Source: Escallonia rubra
Lineage: Eukaryota; Streptophyta; Magnoliopsida; Escalloniales; Escalloniaceae
Reading direction: 5' to 3'
NCBI GenBank assembly: GCA_033065855.1
Contig: JAVXUO010000469.1
Coordinates: forward strand, 31,935 to 95,934
DNA: 64,000 nt
Of this stretch, positions 21,640-32,453 are shown piece by piece. The notes under the pieces are model-generated. The model searched no databases. It was not told the DNA's origin and was given only the letters and a program-made list of their open reading frames with translations. The translations under genes were made by a program, and so were the position numbers. Position 1 is the first letter of the stretch; each line of letters starts with the position of its first letter.

Positions 21640-23230
21640 GGTATGATCTGGCGATTTTTATACATTTAATTTTTTTGATAAAATCTTAGTTTTACGATAA
21701 CTTTTACACCAATATATCCATAATAAAATCTAGAATTAAAGTTCAGTTTTACGATAGTTTTAATGTATTAATTCATTTGTATACATGCACAACAATTCAA
21801 ATTTATAGTATACGCAGCAACATACAAATATGAAATACAAAATTTAAAAAGGATCAAGTTTCTGACATAATATTCAATTTAATTTAGGTATATTTCATTT
21901 CTTTTAGAAGGCTATAGAAAGCTCTGTTATCTGCATTTGTTTTCCTTAATCGAATTAGATGGAGAAGATGAAGTAGCTCTAAGGTAGTTTAGTTTTAACG
22001 TGAATAGAGGCGGTAGACATTGATATGATTTTTTCGGCTATCAGAGCATGTAGGAGTTCGAAGGTATTTTTAAAGAATTTTCATAGAGCTTTTTTCTCGT
22101 TTTTTTTTTTCCAGTAAAAATCAAAACAGCCCTTAACTCCGAATAAGCATACATTCTAATAAGGATATTTTGAGGAAACATGCTAGATATCTTAAGAGAA
22201 GTACAAAACACTCTTATTATAAGTACAAGACACTCTTATTTTGTAATAACACTCTAATTCAAAATGCATATTTAATGGAGAAAAAAAAAAGTTAAAGTAA
22301 AAGCCACCCCTAATCATCACTAATCTTTTATAAAGATTTAACCCCATTAGGATTCATGTGCATTTATAAATTTTTTAAAGCTCCAGCTTTACGATAACTT
22401 GTTTGCACCAATATGTCAATAATCAGACTCTAAAATTAAACTTCAGGTGTACAATAGTCTCAATGTACTGAAATATTTATATTAGAATCTATATATGCAG
22501 AATAATTTAAATATGTGGTATATGCATCCACATACAAATATGAAATACAAAATTTAAAAAGGTTGAGTTTCTGAAAAAATATTAGGTATATTATATATCT
22601 CTTAGAAGGCTATAGAAAACTCTGCTCTCTGTAAGTTACTTTTTTAATTGCATGTGATGAAAACATGTTGTAGCTCTAAGAAAGTTTAGTTTTAACTGAA
22701 TGGAGGTCATATGTTTTGGTGAATTTTTTTTCAATTTTCAGAGAGCATGCAGAAGTTTAAGGGTGATTTTATAGGGTTTTAATAGGGTATTTCTCTCCAT
22801 TTTTTAGTAAAAGTAAAATAAAAAATAAAAATATGTAATCCAATAAGCGTTTTTAAGGAAAGAGACTTGAGATCTCATGACAAGTCAAAAAGCATCTTAC
22901 TTTTTAAGTAACACTATTATTCAAGAAAGTTATTTAATGAAAGAAAAATATTTTTAAGTCAAAAGTCAAAGTAATCCTTTTCTCTAACAAAAACATATAT
23001 TGCAATAAGGATATTTAAGGAAAGAGGTTTTATATCTTATAAAAGTAAAAAACACTCTCATTTTTTAATAAAATTCTAATTCAAAAAGGGTATTTAATGG
23101 AAAAAAATAAATTTTAAGTCAAAAACACCCCTAATCACTCCTGATCTTGTAAAAAGACTTCAACTTAAAAAGAACATTTTAAAGAAAGACAAGATTAGCC
23201 ATTTAAGCCTATTCGTACTTTTATATATGT
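21640..23230. repeat. Diverged AT-rich tandem array (unit about 700-750 bp)
   Basis: Blocks recur in the same order: TTTACGATAACTT at about 21692 and 22389; ACATACAAATATGAAATACA at about 21821 and 22531; GAAGGCTATAGAAA at about 21907 and 22605; AATAAGGATATTT followed by AACACTC and CACCCCTAATCA at about 22158-22320 and 22995-23150. That gives two units plus a partial third. The copies differ at many positions. No coding sequence. Confidence 0.75.
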
Positions 23231-24160
23231 ATAGATAGATATAGATATAAATATAGATTATTACGCGGCTAGCATATTCATTTTCTTATTATATAACTTT
23301 CCATCGGTACAAAGGAAAATAGCAAAAATTGCGCTCCTCCTCTGCCTTCATTTAGATTTTGTCCTTTCGCTTTAATATTTTTTTAGTGGGCCCATGTAAA
23401 AAGATTCCTTGTTTTAACAGGTTTTTCCTATCAACTTCGTCCCTTAGATCCAATTGGGGAAGCACAAAGAAGTAGTTTTTCTTGTATAAGGTTAAAAGAA
23501 AACCCTACCAAGCTCCTCCCTCTCTCTAAACCACTTCCTCTTAGTCTATGTGGTTTTGGAGTGTTGTTGACGACAGTGAGTGGGTTAGATCGTTCCAAGA
23601 TAAGGCGAACAGTGAAGGGTACTAGTGACAATGGCAGTAGGTAGATTTGAACAAGGGAGGTGGCGGGTAGCAGATCTGAGCGATGTAGGTGGTGACCGCA
23701 GTTCAAGGCTTGCGAGGTGACAATGGCGTTGGCAATGTGGGACGACGGTGTGGGGTTGATGAGGTGGTGATGGCAATGGTGAGGTGGGCGACAGTGTCGT
23801 GGTGATGGTAGGTAGTTTGATGGTGGTCTTCTTCGAGGTACTTGGCTTGTTCGTGGCTAGGGTTGGGGGAGACGCCAGAGAAATTGGTGGTTAGGGATGT
23901 TAGGTTTCACCCGTTATGCCCCTTCATGATGGAAGTTATCTTTTCGCCCTTCTCCAAATGAATTTAACGGATGAAATTAACGAAAAGAACCTATTAAAAC
24001 ACACTTTTAAAAGAACCATTTACAAAACGTAAAAATGATAAGGATGTATTGAGATGAAAGGTGAAGAAGGAGGATGATTTTTGCTATTCTCTCTTGGTAC
24101 AGAGGGTTGACACATTATAACATATATCCTCAATATAATATATGGATGCCATTCCCGTAC
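23231..24160. other. Region downstream of the TIR exons: no NB-ARC or LRR
   Basis: AT-rich up to 23400, then a G/T-rich stretch (23540-23920) with GTGACAATGGC-type repeats resembling the other GTG-rich cores in the window. On the minus strand, where a TNL gene should continue, I see no P-loop, Kinase-2, GLPL or LRR sequence. Confidence 0.6.
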
Positions 24161-24834
24161 CTTTTTTTGTGCCACAATCTGCGTCCAAATTTCTTTAACA
24201 ATTTTATCGATGATTTGTCCTTTGTGCCTGAGGTAGAAATGAGTCAATAGCATGTCAGTTGCCGCACAAATAACTTAATTCATGTTCGAAGATTCAGCCT
24301 TTTATAATCAAGCATATGCAAGAGCAGAGAGTAACAAGAGTATTGATTTCACATTTACCCATTTGCTGTATTTGCTACATCCCACCCAGCGATGCTTGCT
24401 GCCTCAATTAAAGCTTTCTTCCATATTTCCACCTTGTGAGGGGATTTCACTTTATGGCGGGCAAAGGCTGCAGCATAGCTCCCTTCCTGTCTACGAACTT
24501 CTGTTGGTTCCACGTCGTGGAAGACCGGAACGACAATCTGTCCCTTCGAGTGCTTGCACTCAATGATCTTCACCAGTTCATCCAGACACCACGTTGAATC
24601 CGCGTAGTTTCGGGAGAAAAGCACGATGGCGAATCTCGATCCTTCGATGGCTTTCAGGAGTTCGGGTGCTATCTCACTTCCCTTCCCAAGGATCTCGTCA
24701 TCCCGGAAAGTGTGGATGTTTTGCTCGCGCAAACGCATGTAGAGATGGTCGACAAACGGCTTCCTGATATCCTCACCTCTAAAACTCAAGAAAACATCGT
24801 ACCCTGATGAAGAAGAAGGCGAAGAGTAGGCCAT
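24161..24834 (-). CDS. TIR-domain gene (TIR-X or truncated TNL)
   Basis: Exon 1 (24834-24359) encodes a complete TIR domain: YDVFLSFRGEDIRKPFVDHL (beta-A/box 1), FRDDEILGKGSEIAPELLKA (BB-loop region), FSRNYADSTWCLDELVKI with the Glu that is catalytic in plant TIR NADases, then VVPVFHDVEPTEVR and ASIAGWDVANTANG. A GG/GTAAAT donor leads over a 131-bp intron to a CTCAG acceptor. The small exon 2 (24227-24161) continues HKGQIIDKIVKEIWTQIVAQ, the normal linker of a TIR-NB-LRR, and ends at AAAAAG/GTACGG. The next expected exon (NB-ARC) is absent from the following 0.8 kb and from the rest of the window. Without that splice the frame runs on about 53 further codons. The product would be a short TIR protein that may sense infection by making NAD-derived signals upstream of EDS1; that role is family knowledge, not seen here. 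If the intron is retained, translation stops after 159 aa. Confidence 0.85.
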
Positions 24835-24916
24835 TTATGTGATGCACAGATCAGCGAGGAAGGATCAAAGTGTTTGCTTGCTAAAACTGATTACTACTGG
24901 TATAAAGCTCTTCTTT

Positions 24917-24927
24917 CTATATATACG
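24917..24927 (-). promoter_or_regulatory. TATA-like element of the TIR gene
   Basis: GTATATATAG on the minus strand, about 85-90 bases before the ATG at 24834, a normal spacing for a plant TATA box with a short 5' UTR. Confidence 0.55.
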
Positions 24928-25019
24928 GGGACTCTTCACAGTTACAAAGAGTGGTCCTAGCTAGCTAGGGTTCCTTGTGACCTTCCTCGAAAATGCAGTA
25001 TTCTAACCTAGAATATGGT

Positions 25020-26508
25020 GATCTGTAATCTTTAGCAATATTTAACGTCCAATTGATCGAGTCACGTAACTATTGAAGTCGTCGGATAACTTTTTTTTAT
25101 TTTCTTGCAAACTATTTACTTATATGCAAATGTTGACTAAGATCATTACAATGCATGGGACTATCCTCTTTTGTCTGTGTTTGTCTTATTTTATGTTTGA
25201 ATGGTCTGGTTGATTGATGTCATTAAAGACCTAAAATTACTTTTAGCGGCTACTTTTTACGTCTCGAGTTATGCTCGCATATTTTGTATCTTCAATTCTA
25301 GATAGAGAAAATCAGTGCCGTAAATCAATACCCAACATATATACATAGCCGACAACGATCTTTATCGGCTAGTGATATTTAAGAGCAATTGATTTCACGT
25401 CCTTTATGTGGGTGTGGCACTTTAATTTCTACCGGTGCTAAGTTTGTACCTTACGAACTTCTCATATTGACGTTACATATTTTGTGTCGTGACAACAATT
25501 TCTTGATTCGTCACTGCATGAAATGCGAAGGACATGCAAGATCACCTTTTACAAGATTGAGATGCATAAACGACGTTATTTTAATTTTGTTCACGTGCTT
25601 TGCACAAAGCTTTTCTGCAATTAACAAGTTGGAAGATCTTGGAGGACATGGTGCATGGTACCTATAGTCTGGTCTCATAAATACTGATGTCCCGTGGATA
25701 CCAAACCGCATTACTGGTAATTCCTCACCATGTCTTAAGCAAAGTGAGTAGCAATGCAGCATGTGGTAAAACTTAAAAGACAAATTTCTATACCAGGAGG
25801 CTACATTCTATAAGATTTCACAATACAGCTAGAAATTGTGGTCCTACAACCATTGAGAGGTTTCCTTCTTACCCTCCTCGCATACCTAGTCTTGATGTCT
25901 CCTAGAAGGAGTATACCAGGAGGCTACATTCTATAAGATTTCACAATACAGCTAGAAATTGTGGTCCTACAACCATTGAGAGGTTTCCTTCTTACCCTCC
26001 TCGCATACCTAGTCTTGATGTCTCCTAGAAGGAGTTGACTATGGACTAGAAGTTAAAATAAGAATTATTCTATAGTCACGTACCGATCAAAGTCATTGAA
26101 TAGAGTTTAGTCTATGTCAGGATGTAACCATCTGACCCTAGCTGGTAAGAGAATCAAAGAACAAGAGCTCTTACCTACTCTCTCTAAATGTAATAAGGGA
26201 AGCGTTGAAACTCGAGTAATGGCATAGGCATGTAGCTAAAAGAGTGGTCCTGCATATGGTTTGCAAGTACTTAGTTTGTAAGTATATTTACCCTTTTGTT
26301 TTATAAAATTTTGACTTTTTTGCGAAATATTAGAATAGAGTTGATATATGTAAGCATTAATTTTACTCAATATTTTTATCTAACTTAACTCTTCAAATAT
26401 AATGATTTACCGTACCATCTGTACTTCTAATTTAATTCCATGTTTGAATTTATGCAAATATCTCAAATTTTCGTTAAAAAGTCGAAAGGGAGTAAAATTA
26501 ATTATGTC
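25020..26508. repeat. Dispersed repeat family, copy 2 (upstream region of the TIR gene)
   Basis: Homologous to 15999-17280 (see that entry) and, over 25222-25390, to 31573-31740. It ends where the gypsy LTR begins at about 26509; copy 1 continues differently beyond the shared ATTATGTC. Confidence 0.85.
25791..26034. repeat. 122-bp tandem duplication
   Basis: TACCAGGAGGCTACATTCTA at 25791 is repeated at 25913, and the two 122-bp units appear identical throughout. Copy 1 of the dispersed repeat has this block only once, so the duplication is recent and local. Confidence 0.95.
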
Positions 26509-26958
26509 TGATATAGCTAAAAATACGCCTCCAATCTACAAACGACACGTGGTAGTTATGACACGCAGTCCAAACTAATTTATTGCTGATTAGGCACTTG
26601 CCATATCAGTCACTAGGCAGAATCCTAAAAGGACTCTAACTCTATCAGCTAAGATTGACATGTGATCCTCTAGGATCCTAATTCGATCTTAATTGGAGTT
26701 GTGCAAAACCTAATTCTACTAGGGTTCTCCTTCCTACTACTATATAAAGAGGTCTAGCCCCTCAGGTATGGACAACTTTAACTTCACACATAATTACACA
26801 TTGTGTTTGACTGTTTCTTCAGAGTTCTACATTATTAGCCATCTCTGACTTAAGCATCGGAGCGTTCCCCTGCCGGAACCCTACCCGGCGGTCACTCGTG
26901 TTCTTTTTTGCAGGCTTACTTTCTAGAGTGGATCCCGATCCAGTTTTTAGCTGCAACA
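26509..26958 (+). repeat. 5' LTR of the Tat element
   Basis: The start is placed at TGATATAGCTAAAAATACG, where homology to repeat copy 1 stops; the end is placed at CTGCAACA, two bases before the primer-binding site. It contains a TATATAAAGA promoter box at 26741-26750. Length is about 450 bp. No second LTR is present to confirm the borders. Confidence 0.7.
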
Positions 26959-26960
26959 GA

Positions 26961-26979
26961 TTGGCGCCATCTGTGGGAC
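26961..26979 (+). promoter_or_regulatory. Primer-binding site
   Basis: TTGGCGCCATCTGTGGGAC directly after the LTR, the TGGCGCC-type tRNA primer site common in plant gypsy elements. Confidence 0.75.
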
Positions 26980-26992
26980 CACGACAGGGAAC

Positions 26993-28614
26993 ATGGTCAA
27001 TCATTCTTCATCTAGCGACTCTTCATGCAATCGTTCTCAAAACCATCATAGCTCTCGACGACTCAGTCGTTCTCGGGACCAACGTTCAACGTCTTCACGT
27101 CGTCGTATTGGTTCGGCAGAAGATGTCCATATTAATGTGACATCTACTACTCCCGAATCAGAGACCAGATCTCGGAGAAACCAATCTCCAACAGGTACTC
27201 TGAAAAATAGTGACCTCCGTCATCGTTTGAACCGTCAACTGTTCAAAACACCCCATGCCGACCTTACAAAAGAAATCCACTAACTGAAAGACGTCGTGAA
27301 CACTCTTCAACGAAAGCTCGACATGGCGGTGGTTTCGCCGTCCACTCACAATTATCATCTTGACCCTAGCAACCTTCGTCTCTGTCTCACCTCCAGATCA
27401 AGCTAAGGCCGCAAATACTAGTCAGCAGCAGATCCAACTTTCTATCCCAAAGAGAAGAGCGGATAACACATGACCAGGAGTGGATCATGCTACCGTCGTG
27501 ATTCATCAGTTGAAGATAGTACCAACTCTTCTCCCGAACAGGTCGCCAGAGCTGAGAACCCTCGAAGACCTATCCACAGAAAGAGGACGCCTGATCCCGA
27601 GAACGGGACTCCTAGAAGATTGTCCCTAGATATCATTCTCCAGAACGATCTCCCCCGAGGGAAGAATCTGGATATCCGTTATCCGAGGCCATCGAGAAGG
27701 CAAAGCTACCTCCCAATTTTTGAATGCCTCAATGTGACCTCTACGACGGAATTGGAGATCCAGGAGAACATGTTTACCAGTTTGAAACAAACATGCTACT
27801 TCTCTAGGTCTCAGATGCTGTCATGTGCAGAGCCTTTCCTACCATCCCTAGGAAGGCTGCACATGCATGGTTCAAATCTCTACAGCCGAGATCCATCTAT
27901 TCCTTTGGCCAATTATCGGATCTCTTTCAGAAGCACTTTGTAAGCAGTCACTCCCGAAGGAAAAACTCGGCGAGTCTGCTTAACATTGTGCAAGAGAAAA
28001 ACGAGTCTTTGGCATGCTTTCTCGGACGATTCAACGCAACCACTTTGGAAATCGATAACTTAGACAAATCCGTGAAGTATACTGCCTTCCTTCGAGGCCT
28101 CCGACCAACATCCAAGTTTGCATTCTCTATTAACAAAAGTCCTCCAGGTAATATGAAAGCTCTTCTTGAGAAGGTTAACAAATATATCCAAGCTGAAGAA
28201 TACTTGGAGACACACAGAGGACAACGTGGAGAGGGGAGGGAAGAACAGAAGAAACGATCTCGAGAATTATCTCGCCAAGGGGGAAAGTCAACAAAACATT
28301 CTAAACGAGACGAACGGCGTCCCAAAGACCTGTTTGCCTTGGAAAATTTGACACCCCTCAATGCCAAACCATCACAGATACTTCACGAGATCAAAGATAA
28401 TAAAGCTCTCCAGTGGCTTGATAAGATAAGATCTCGACCGAATAAGAGGAACAAAGATTTATGGTGTCACTTTCACAACGACCATGGCCATATAACTGAC
28501 AATTACAGGGCACTTAAGAGAGCAATCGAAGCCCTTATCAAGCGTGGCCAGTTGAGAAAGTTTGTAGCTCACAAAGAAGGACAACAGATGCCTCCAGCCA
28601 TGGAAGAAAGATAA
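26993..28614 (+). pseudogene. gag of the Tat element (broken)
   Basis: The Ser/Arg-rich N-terminus starts at ATG 26993 and stops at TAA 27281; coding resemblance continues, then changes frame before 27736. From 27736 the frame carries the retrotransposon-gag domain (GDPGEHVYQFETNMLLL, stop at about 27805, then AVMCRAFPTIPRKAAHAWF and NSASLLNIVQEKNESLACFL), ending with NKYIQAEE and a basic zone. The zinc-knuckle region appears as CHFHNDHGHITDNYRALKRA near 28470. The TAA at 28612 separates it from protease in the same frame. Gag would form the cytoplasmic virus-like particle. Confidence 0.88.
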
Positions 28615-28629
28615 GATCGAGAAGAGAAT

Positions 28630-29241
28630 GTGGGTACGATCAACACCATATCTGGGGGATTAGCCGCAGAAGGTTCATCAGGACAGGCTGAAAAAGCAAA
28701 CACTAGGGAAGTGTGCATAACGAGCCAACCCCCAAGTAAGAAACAGAAGACTGTACCCGTAGCTACGATCACCTTTTTCGACGAAGATTCAAAAGACGTA
28801 AAGACTCCTCCTGATGATCCATTTGTCATCACGATCAAGGCTGGGAACTTTGATGTAAAGCGAGTTTTGGTTGATATCGGGAGTTCCGCAGAAATTTTAT
28901 TTTACAATGCGTTTGAGAAGATGAACATTCCGACTGACCGTCTTCGAAAGATGGATACACCGTTGTATGGATTCTCCAACCATCCAGTTACAGTCGAAGG
29001 TATTATCGTACTCCCAGTTGCGATCGGTACACGTCCGACACAAGCCAACTTCATGCTCGATTTTGTGGTGGTAAATGTCCCCTCCACGTACAACGCCATA
29101 TTGGGACGACCAGCACTCAATCAGTTACAGGCTGTGGTGTCGACTTACCACCTCAAGATAAAGTTCCCTACAGAACACGGGATTGGAGAGGTAAAAGGAG
29201 ACCAGATTACAGCTCGTCAGTGCTACATGACTTCATGCTGA
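28630..29241 (+). pseudogene. Aspartic protease of the Tat element
   Basis: The active-site motif appears as VDIGSSAEILFYNAFEKM (the usual residue pair is D-T/N-G-S; here Asp-Ile-Gly-Ser), followed by the ILGRPALNQL flap-proximal motif. It shares the reading frame of late gag and of reverse transcriptase, separated only by stop codons, consistent with one original gag-pol frame. The protease would cut the polyprotein. The final stop (TGA, 29239) is premature relative to a normal pol. Confidence 0.88.
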
Positions 29242-29292
29242 TCGAAGAACAATGAAGCACTCATTATTGAAGACCTCCGAGAAGGTACAAAG

Positions 29293-30186
29293 ATGCAAAG
29301 GGGAGAACCAGTTGAAGATCTTGTAAGCATTGAAGTATATCCCGGAGAAGAAAACAAGACAGTTCGGATAGGTTCGAATTTTAAGGAAGACACCAAGCTC
29401 GAGCTGGTGAACCTATTGAGAACCTATGTAGATGTCTTTGCATGGACAACCGCAGACATGCCTGCAATTGATCCCAAGGTCATCACCCACATGTTAAATG
29501 TCAATCCGTCCAAAAAACCTATCAAACAGAAGAAGAGGACTTTTGCGCCAGAAAGACAGGAGAAGATTGAAGAAGAAGTAGATAAACTCCTAACTGCCAA
29601 CTTTATTGAAGAGATCTACTACCCGGATTGGATCGCCAATGTTGTCATGGTTCCTAAACCAGGTGACAGATGGCGAATTTGTATCGATTACACAGATCTT
29701 AACAAAGCATGCCCGAAGGATAGCTACCCACTTTCAAGGATCGACCTTCTTATTGATGCTACTTCGGGTCACGAACTGCTCAGTTTTATGGATGCATATT
29801 CTGGTTATAACCAGATCATGATGCATGAAGATGATGTCTCCAAAACTTTGTTCATCACGAAGAGAGGGTTGTACTGCTATAAAGTAATGCCCTTTGGACT
29901 CAAGAACGCCGGGGCAACTTACCAACGCCTGGTGAACATGATTTTTCAAGACTTGATCAGAAAGAATATGGAGGTCTATGTCGACGATATGCTCATCAAG
30001 TGTACAGAATCTGAATTCCACGTCAAAGACTTGAAAGAAAGTTTCGACATCCTTCGAAAGTATAAAATAAAGCTGAACCCACTCAAATGCGCTTTCAGAG
30101 TTTCATCAGAGAAATTTTTGGGGTTTATGGTTTCCCAACGAGGAATTGAGGCAAACCCAAAAAAATCAAAGCCATTCAAACCATGA
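29293..30186 (+). pseudogene. Reverse transcriptase of the Tat element
   Basis: Motifs in order: VMVPKPGDRWRICIDYTDLN, LLSFMDAYSGYNQI (first catalytic Asp), YCYKVMPFGLKNAGATYQRL and MEVYVDDMLIK, the YVDD catalytic box. Then LNPLKCAFRVSSEKFLGFMV. The frame is lost in a run of seven A residues (about 30158-30164), after which the same protein continues one frame over at 30183. All catalytic residues seen are intact; the frameshift is the lesion. Confidence 0.93.
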
Positions 30187-31280
30187 CATCCCCAAAAACC
30201 ATCAAACAAATGCAAGAGTTAACAGGAAGGGTTGCAGCCTTGGGAAGGTTCATGGCTCGATCAACTGAACGATACTTAGCATTCTTCAAAGCCATCAGAA
30301 AAGCAAAAAATTTCTTTTGGACGGACGATTGTCAGAAATCCTTCAAAGAACTCAAAACATACTTGAGTTCTCTGCCCTTACTTTTGAAACCACTTCTCGG
30401 AGAAGACTTATTTCTGTACATCTCGGTAACAGAAGTCGCAGTCAGCGCTGTTTTAGTCAGAGAGGAGGATGGAGTCCAGAAACCCATCTATTACTTCAGC
30501 AAAGTCTTACAAGATGTGGAGACAAGATATCCAAAGATCGACAAGATTACACTAGCCCTTATCATATCAGCTAGGCATCTACAACCGTATTTACAGTCTC
30601 AAACCATTGTTGTTCTGACAGACCAACCCCTTAGAAAGATTTTACTGAGACCCGAGGCATCAGGAAGATTGGTGAATTGGTCCGTCAAGTTGGGGGAATT
30701 CGATATCCAATATAAACCTCGCACTACAATTAAGGCTCAAGCCTTAGCAGATTTCATTGTCGAGTGTACATTACCTGAAGACCCCCCTCAGTTGGTGATT
30801 TCTGAGGTTCCAGATCTTTGGAATCTTTATGTAGAGGATTCTTCAGCCGTTGGTAGCAGTGGAGCAGGGATCATTCTCATCAGCCCAGAAGGTTTCATGG
30901 TTGAGTATGCCATCCGTTTTGGATTCCAGGCCTCAAAAAATGAAACGGAATATGAGGCCCTTCTCGCGGGAATAAGGCTGGCACACGCTCTGAAGGTAGA
31001 TTCACTGTCGGTACATAGTGATTCTCTATTGGTGGTCAACCACATTTTAGGAGACTATGAGGCCAGAGACGAAAGAATGGCTCAATATCTCCATTTAGTC
31101 AAGACTTTGGCGACGAAGTTCAAAAATTCACCATTCAGCAAATTCCCCGAGATCAGAATACGCAAGCTGACACATTGTCGAGGCTGGCTTCAGCCGAAGT
31201 CACAGATGTCCGGCGCTCGGTCTACCTTGAATTCCTCAAAGAACGTAGTATCAGTTCCTAAACTAATGTTGGAGTGGTAG
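30183..31280 (+). pseudogene. RT thumb, RNase H and second RNase H-like domain of the Tat element
   Basis: Begins in the RT thumb (TGRVAALGRFMARSTERYLA), continues through the first RNase H (DLFLYISVTEVAVSAVLVRE and PIYYFSKVLQDVETRYPKID), then a second RNase H-like domain (WNLYVEDSSAVGSSGAGIIL and FGFQASKNETEYEALLAGIR, with an HSDSLLVVNHI block). The doubled RNase H is the Tat-lineage hallmark; the first catalytic Asp of the second copy is Glu here (YVED). The frame slips again near 31140: DQNTQADTLSRLASAEVTDV is read in the next frame. Confidence 0.9.
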
Positions 31281-31591
31281 ATCAAGAACCTTGTTGGATG
31301 GACATGATCATCAAATACTTGTCCACAGGCGAACTACTAAGTGAAAGACATGAGGCAAGGAACCTTCATGTCAAAGCCGCTAGGTATGCATTAGTGGAAG
31401 GGATTCTATACAAGAAATCCTTCAGCCTTCCTTACCTCAAATGCCTACGCCCATCAGAATCCTTATACGCATTACATGAGGTACACGAAGGGATATGTGG
31501 TCAACATCTTGGAGGAAGGACATTAGCTCAGAAAATCATTGCCGTAGGATTTTGGCAAGGATTTTCTGAGCTAATGTCATTCAAAACCTAA
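31274..31591 (+). pseudogene. Integrase N-terminal fragment
   Basis: Contains LVEGILYKKSFSLPYLKCLR and YALHEVHEGICGQHLGGRTL, the histidine-rich H2C2 zinc-binding entry of gypsy integrase. The true element sequence ends at about 31572; the last codons before the stop are repeat DNA. The catalytic DDE core is missing. Confidence 0.88.
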
Positions 31592-31740
31592 AATCACTTT
31601 TAGTGGCTACTTTTTACGTCTCGAATTATGCTCGCATATTTCGTATCTTCAATTCTAGATAGAGAAAACCAGTGCTGCAAATCAATAACCAACATACATA
31701 GCTGACAATGATCTTTATCCGCTAGTGATAATTAATGTTA
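31573..31740. repeat. Dispersed repeat family, copy 3 (partial)
   Basis: Matches 25222-25390 in copy 2 (for example CTACTTTTTACGTCTCGA and CTTCAATTCTAGATAGAGAA) in the same orientation. It starts exactly where the gypsy integrase breaks off, so copies 2 and 3 of the same family bracket the truncated retrotransposon. Confidence 0.85.
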
Positions 31741-32309
31741 ACAATACCTTGTTAGGCAATCAATAACATTTCACTACTATGAATAAGGTTTTTAGCGATG
31801 GATTTTCCCGTTGCTAAAAGCCTTAAACCCGTCTCCAGAACTTTTAGCGACAGAAATATTATCGCTAAAAGTTCCTTGTATAAAAAAAAGCCCGTAACTA
31901 AAAGTTTTGTGATGGAATTTTAAAATCTGTCGTCTAATATTGTACTTTTTGCGATGGATTTTTTTATAAATTAGCGACGGAAATTCCGTTGCTAATTCTA
32001 TTTTACGTATTTTAATTTATTTTTTTGGTGAAATTTAAATATTTTAGTGACGGAATATAATTTTTAGCGACGGAATATTCCGTTGCTAAATGAGATTTTT
32101 AACGGCGGAATATTCCGTCTAAAAATCTTAGAATTAAGTACACTTTTGGCGACAAAATTAATCCGTCACTAAAAGTCTACTTTTTTTTTCTAATGCCCAA
32201 ACCTGTAATAAAAAATTCAATCCTCAACAATAACGTACAATTCCCAAGACAAAAAAAACAATATATAATCAACTTTAGAAAATATTTATTATAAAAAAAA
32301 ACTTGTAAT

Positions 32310-32420
32310 GTACAAGCCGAGAACCAGATACAGCCAGTTAGGGAAGGGGAGAAGAGTACAAGCCAGGAACCAGATACAGCCAGTTAGGGAAGGGGAGAAG
32401 AGTACAAGCCGGGCGGGGGG
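32310..32420. repeat. Short tandem duplication in the CACTA gene 3' flank
   Basis: ACCAGATACAGCCAGTTAGG followed by GAAGGGGAGAAGAGTACAAG occurs twice in succession (about 32322 and 32369), a unit of about 47 bp. Confidence 0.85.
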
Positions 32421-32453
32421 AACAAGATGGGACCCGGCACGAGAAGGGGCTCA

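Larger units (their letters stand above)
26509..31572 (+). mobile_element. Ty3/gypsy retrotransposon, Tat lineage, 3'-truncated
   Basis: Order on the plus strand: 5' LTR (about 26509-26958), primer-binding site, gag, aspartic protease, reverse transcriptase, RNase H, second RNase H-like domain, and the start of integrase. The dual RNase H and the DLNKACPKDSYPL and FMDAYSGYNQI blocks of reverse transcriptase are typical of the Tat/Ogre branch. The element ends abruptly inside the integrase zinc-finger region at about 31572, where it joins copy 3 of a dispersed repeat; the integrase core and 3' LTR are missing. Several stops and frameshifts show it is inactive. Confidence 0.93.
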
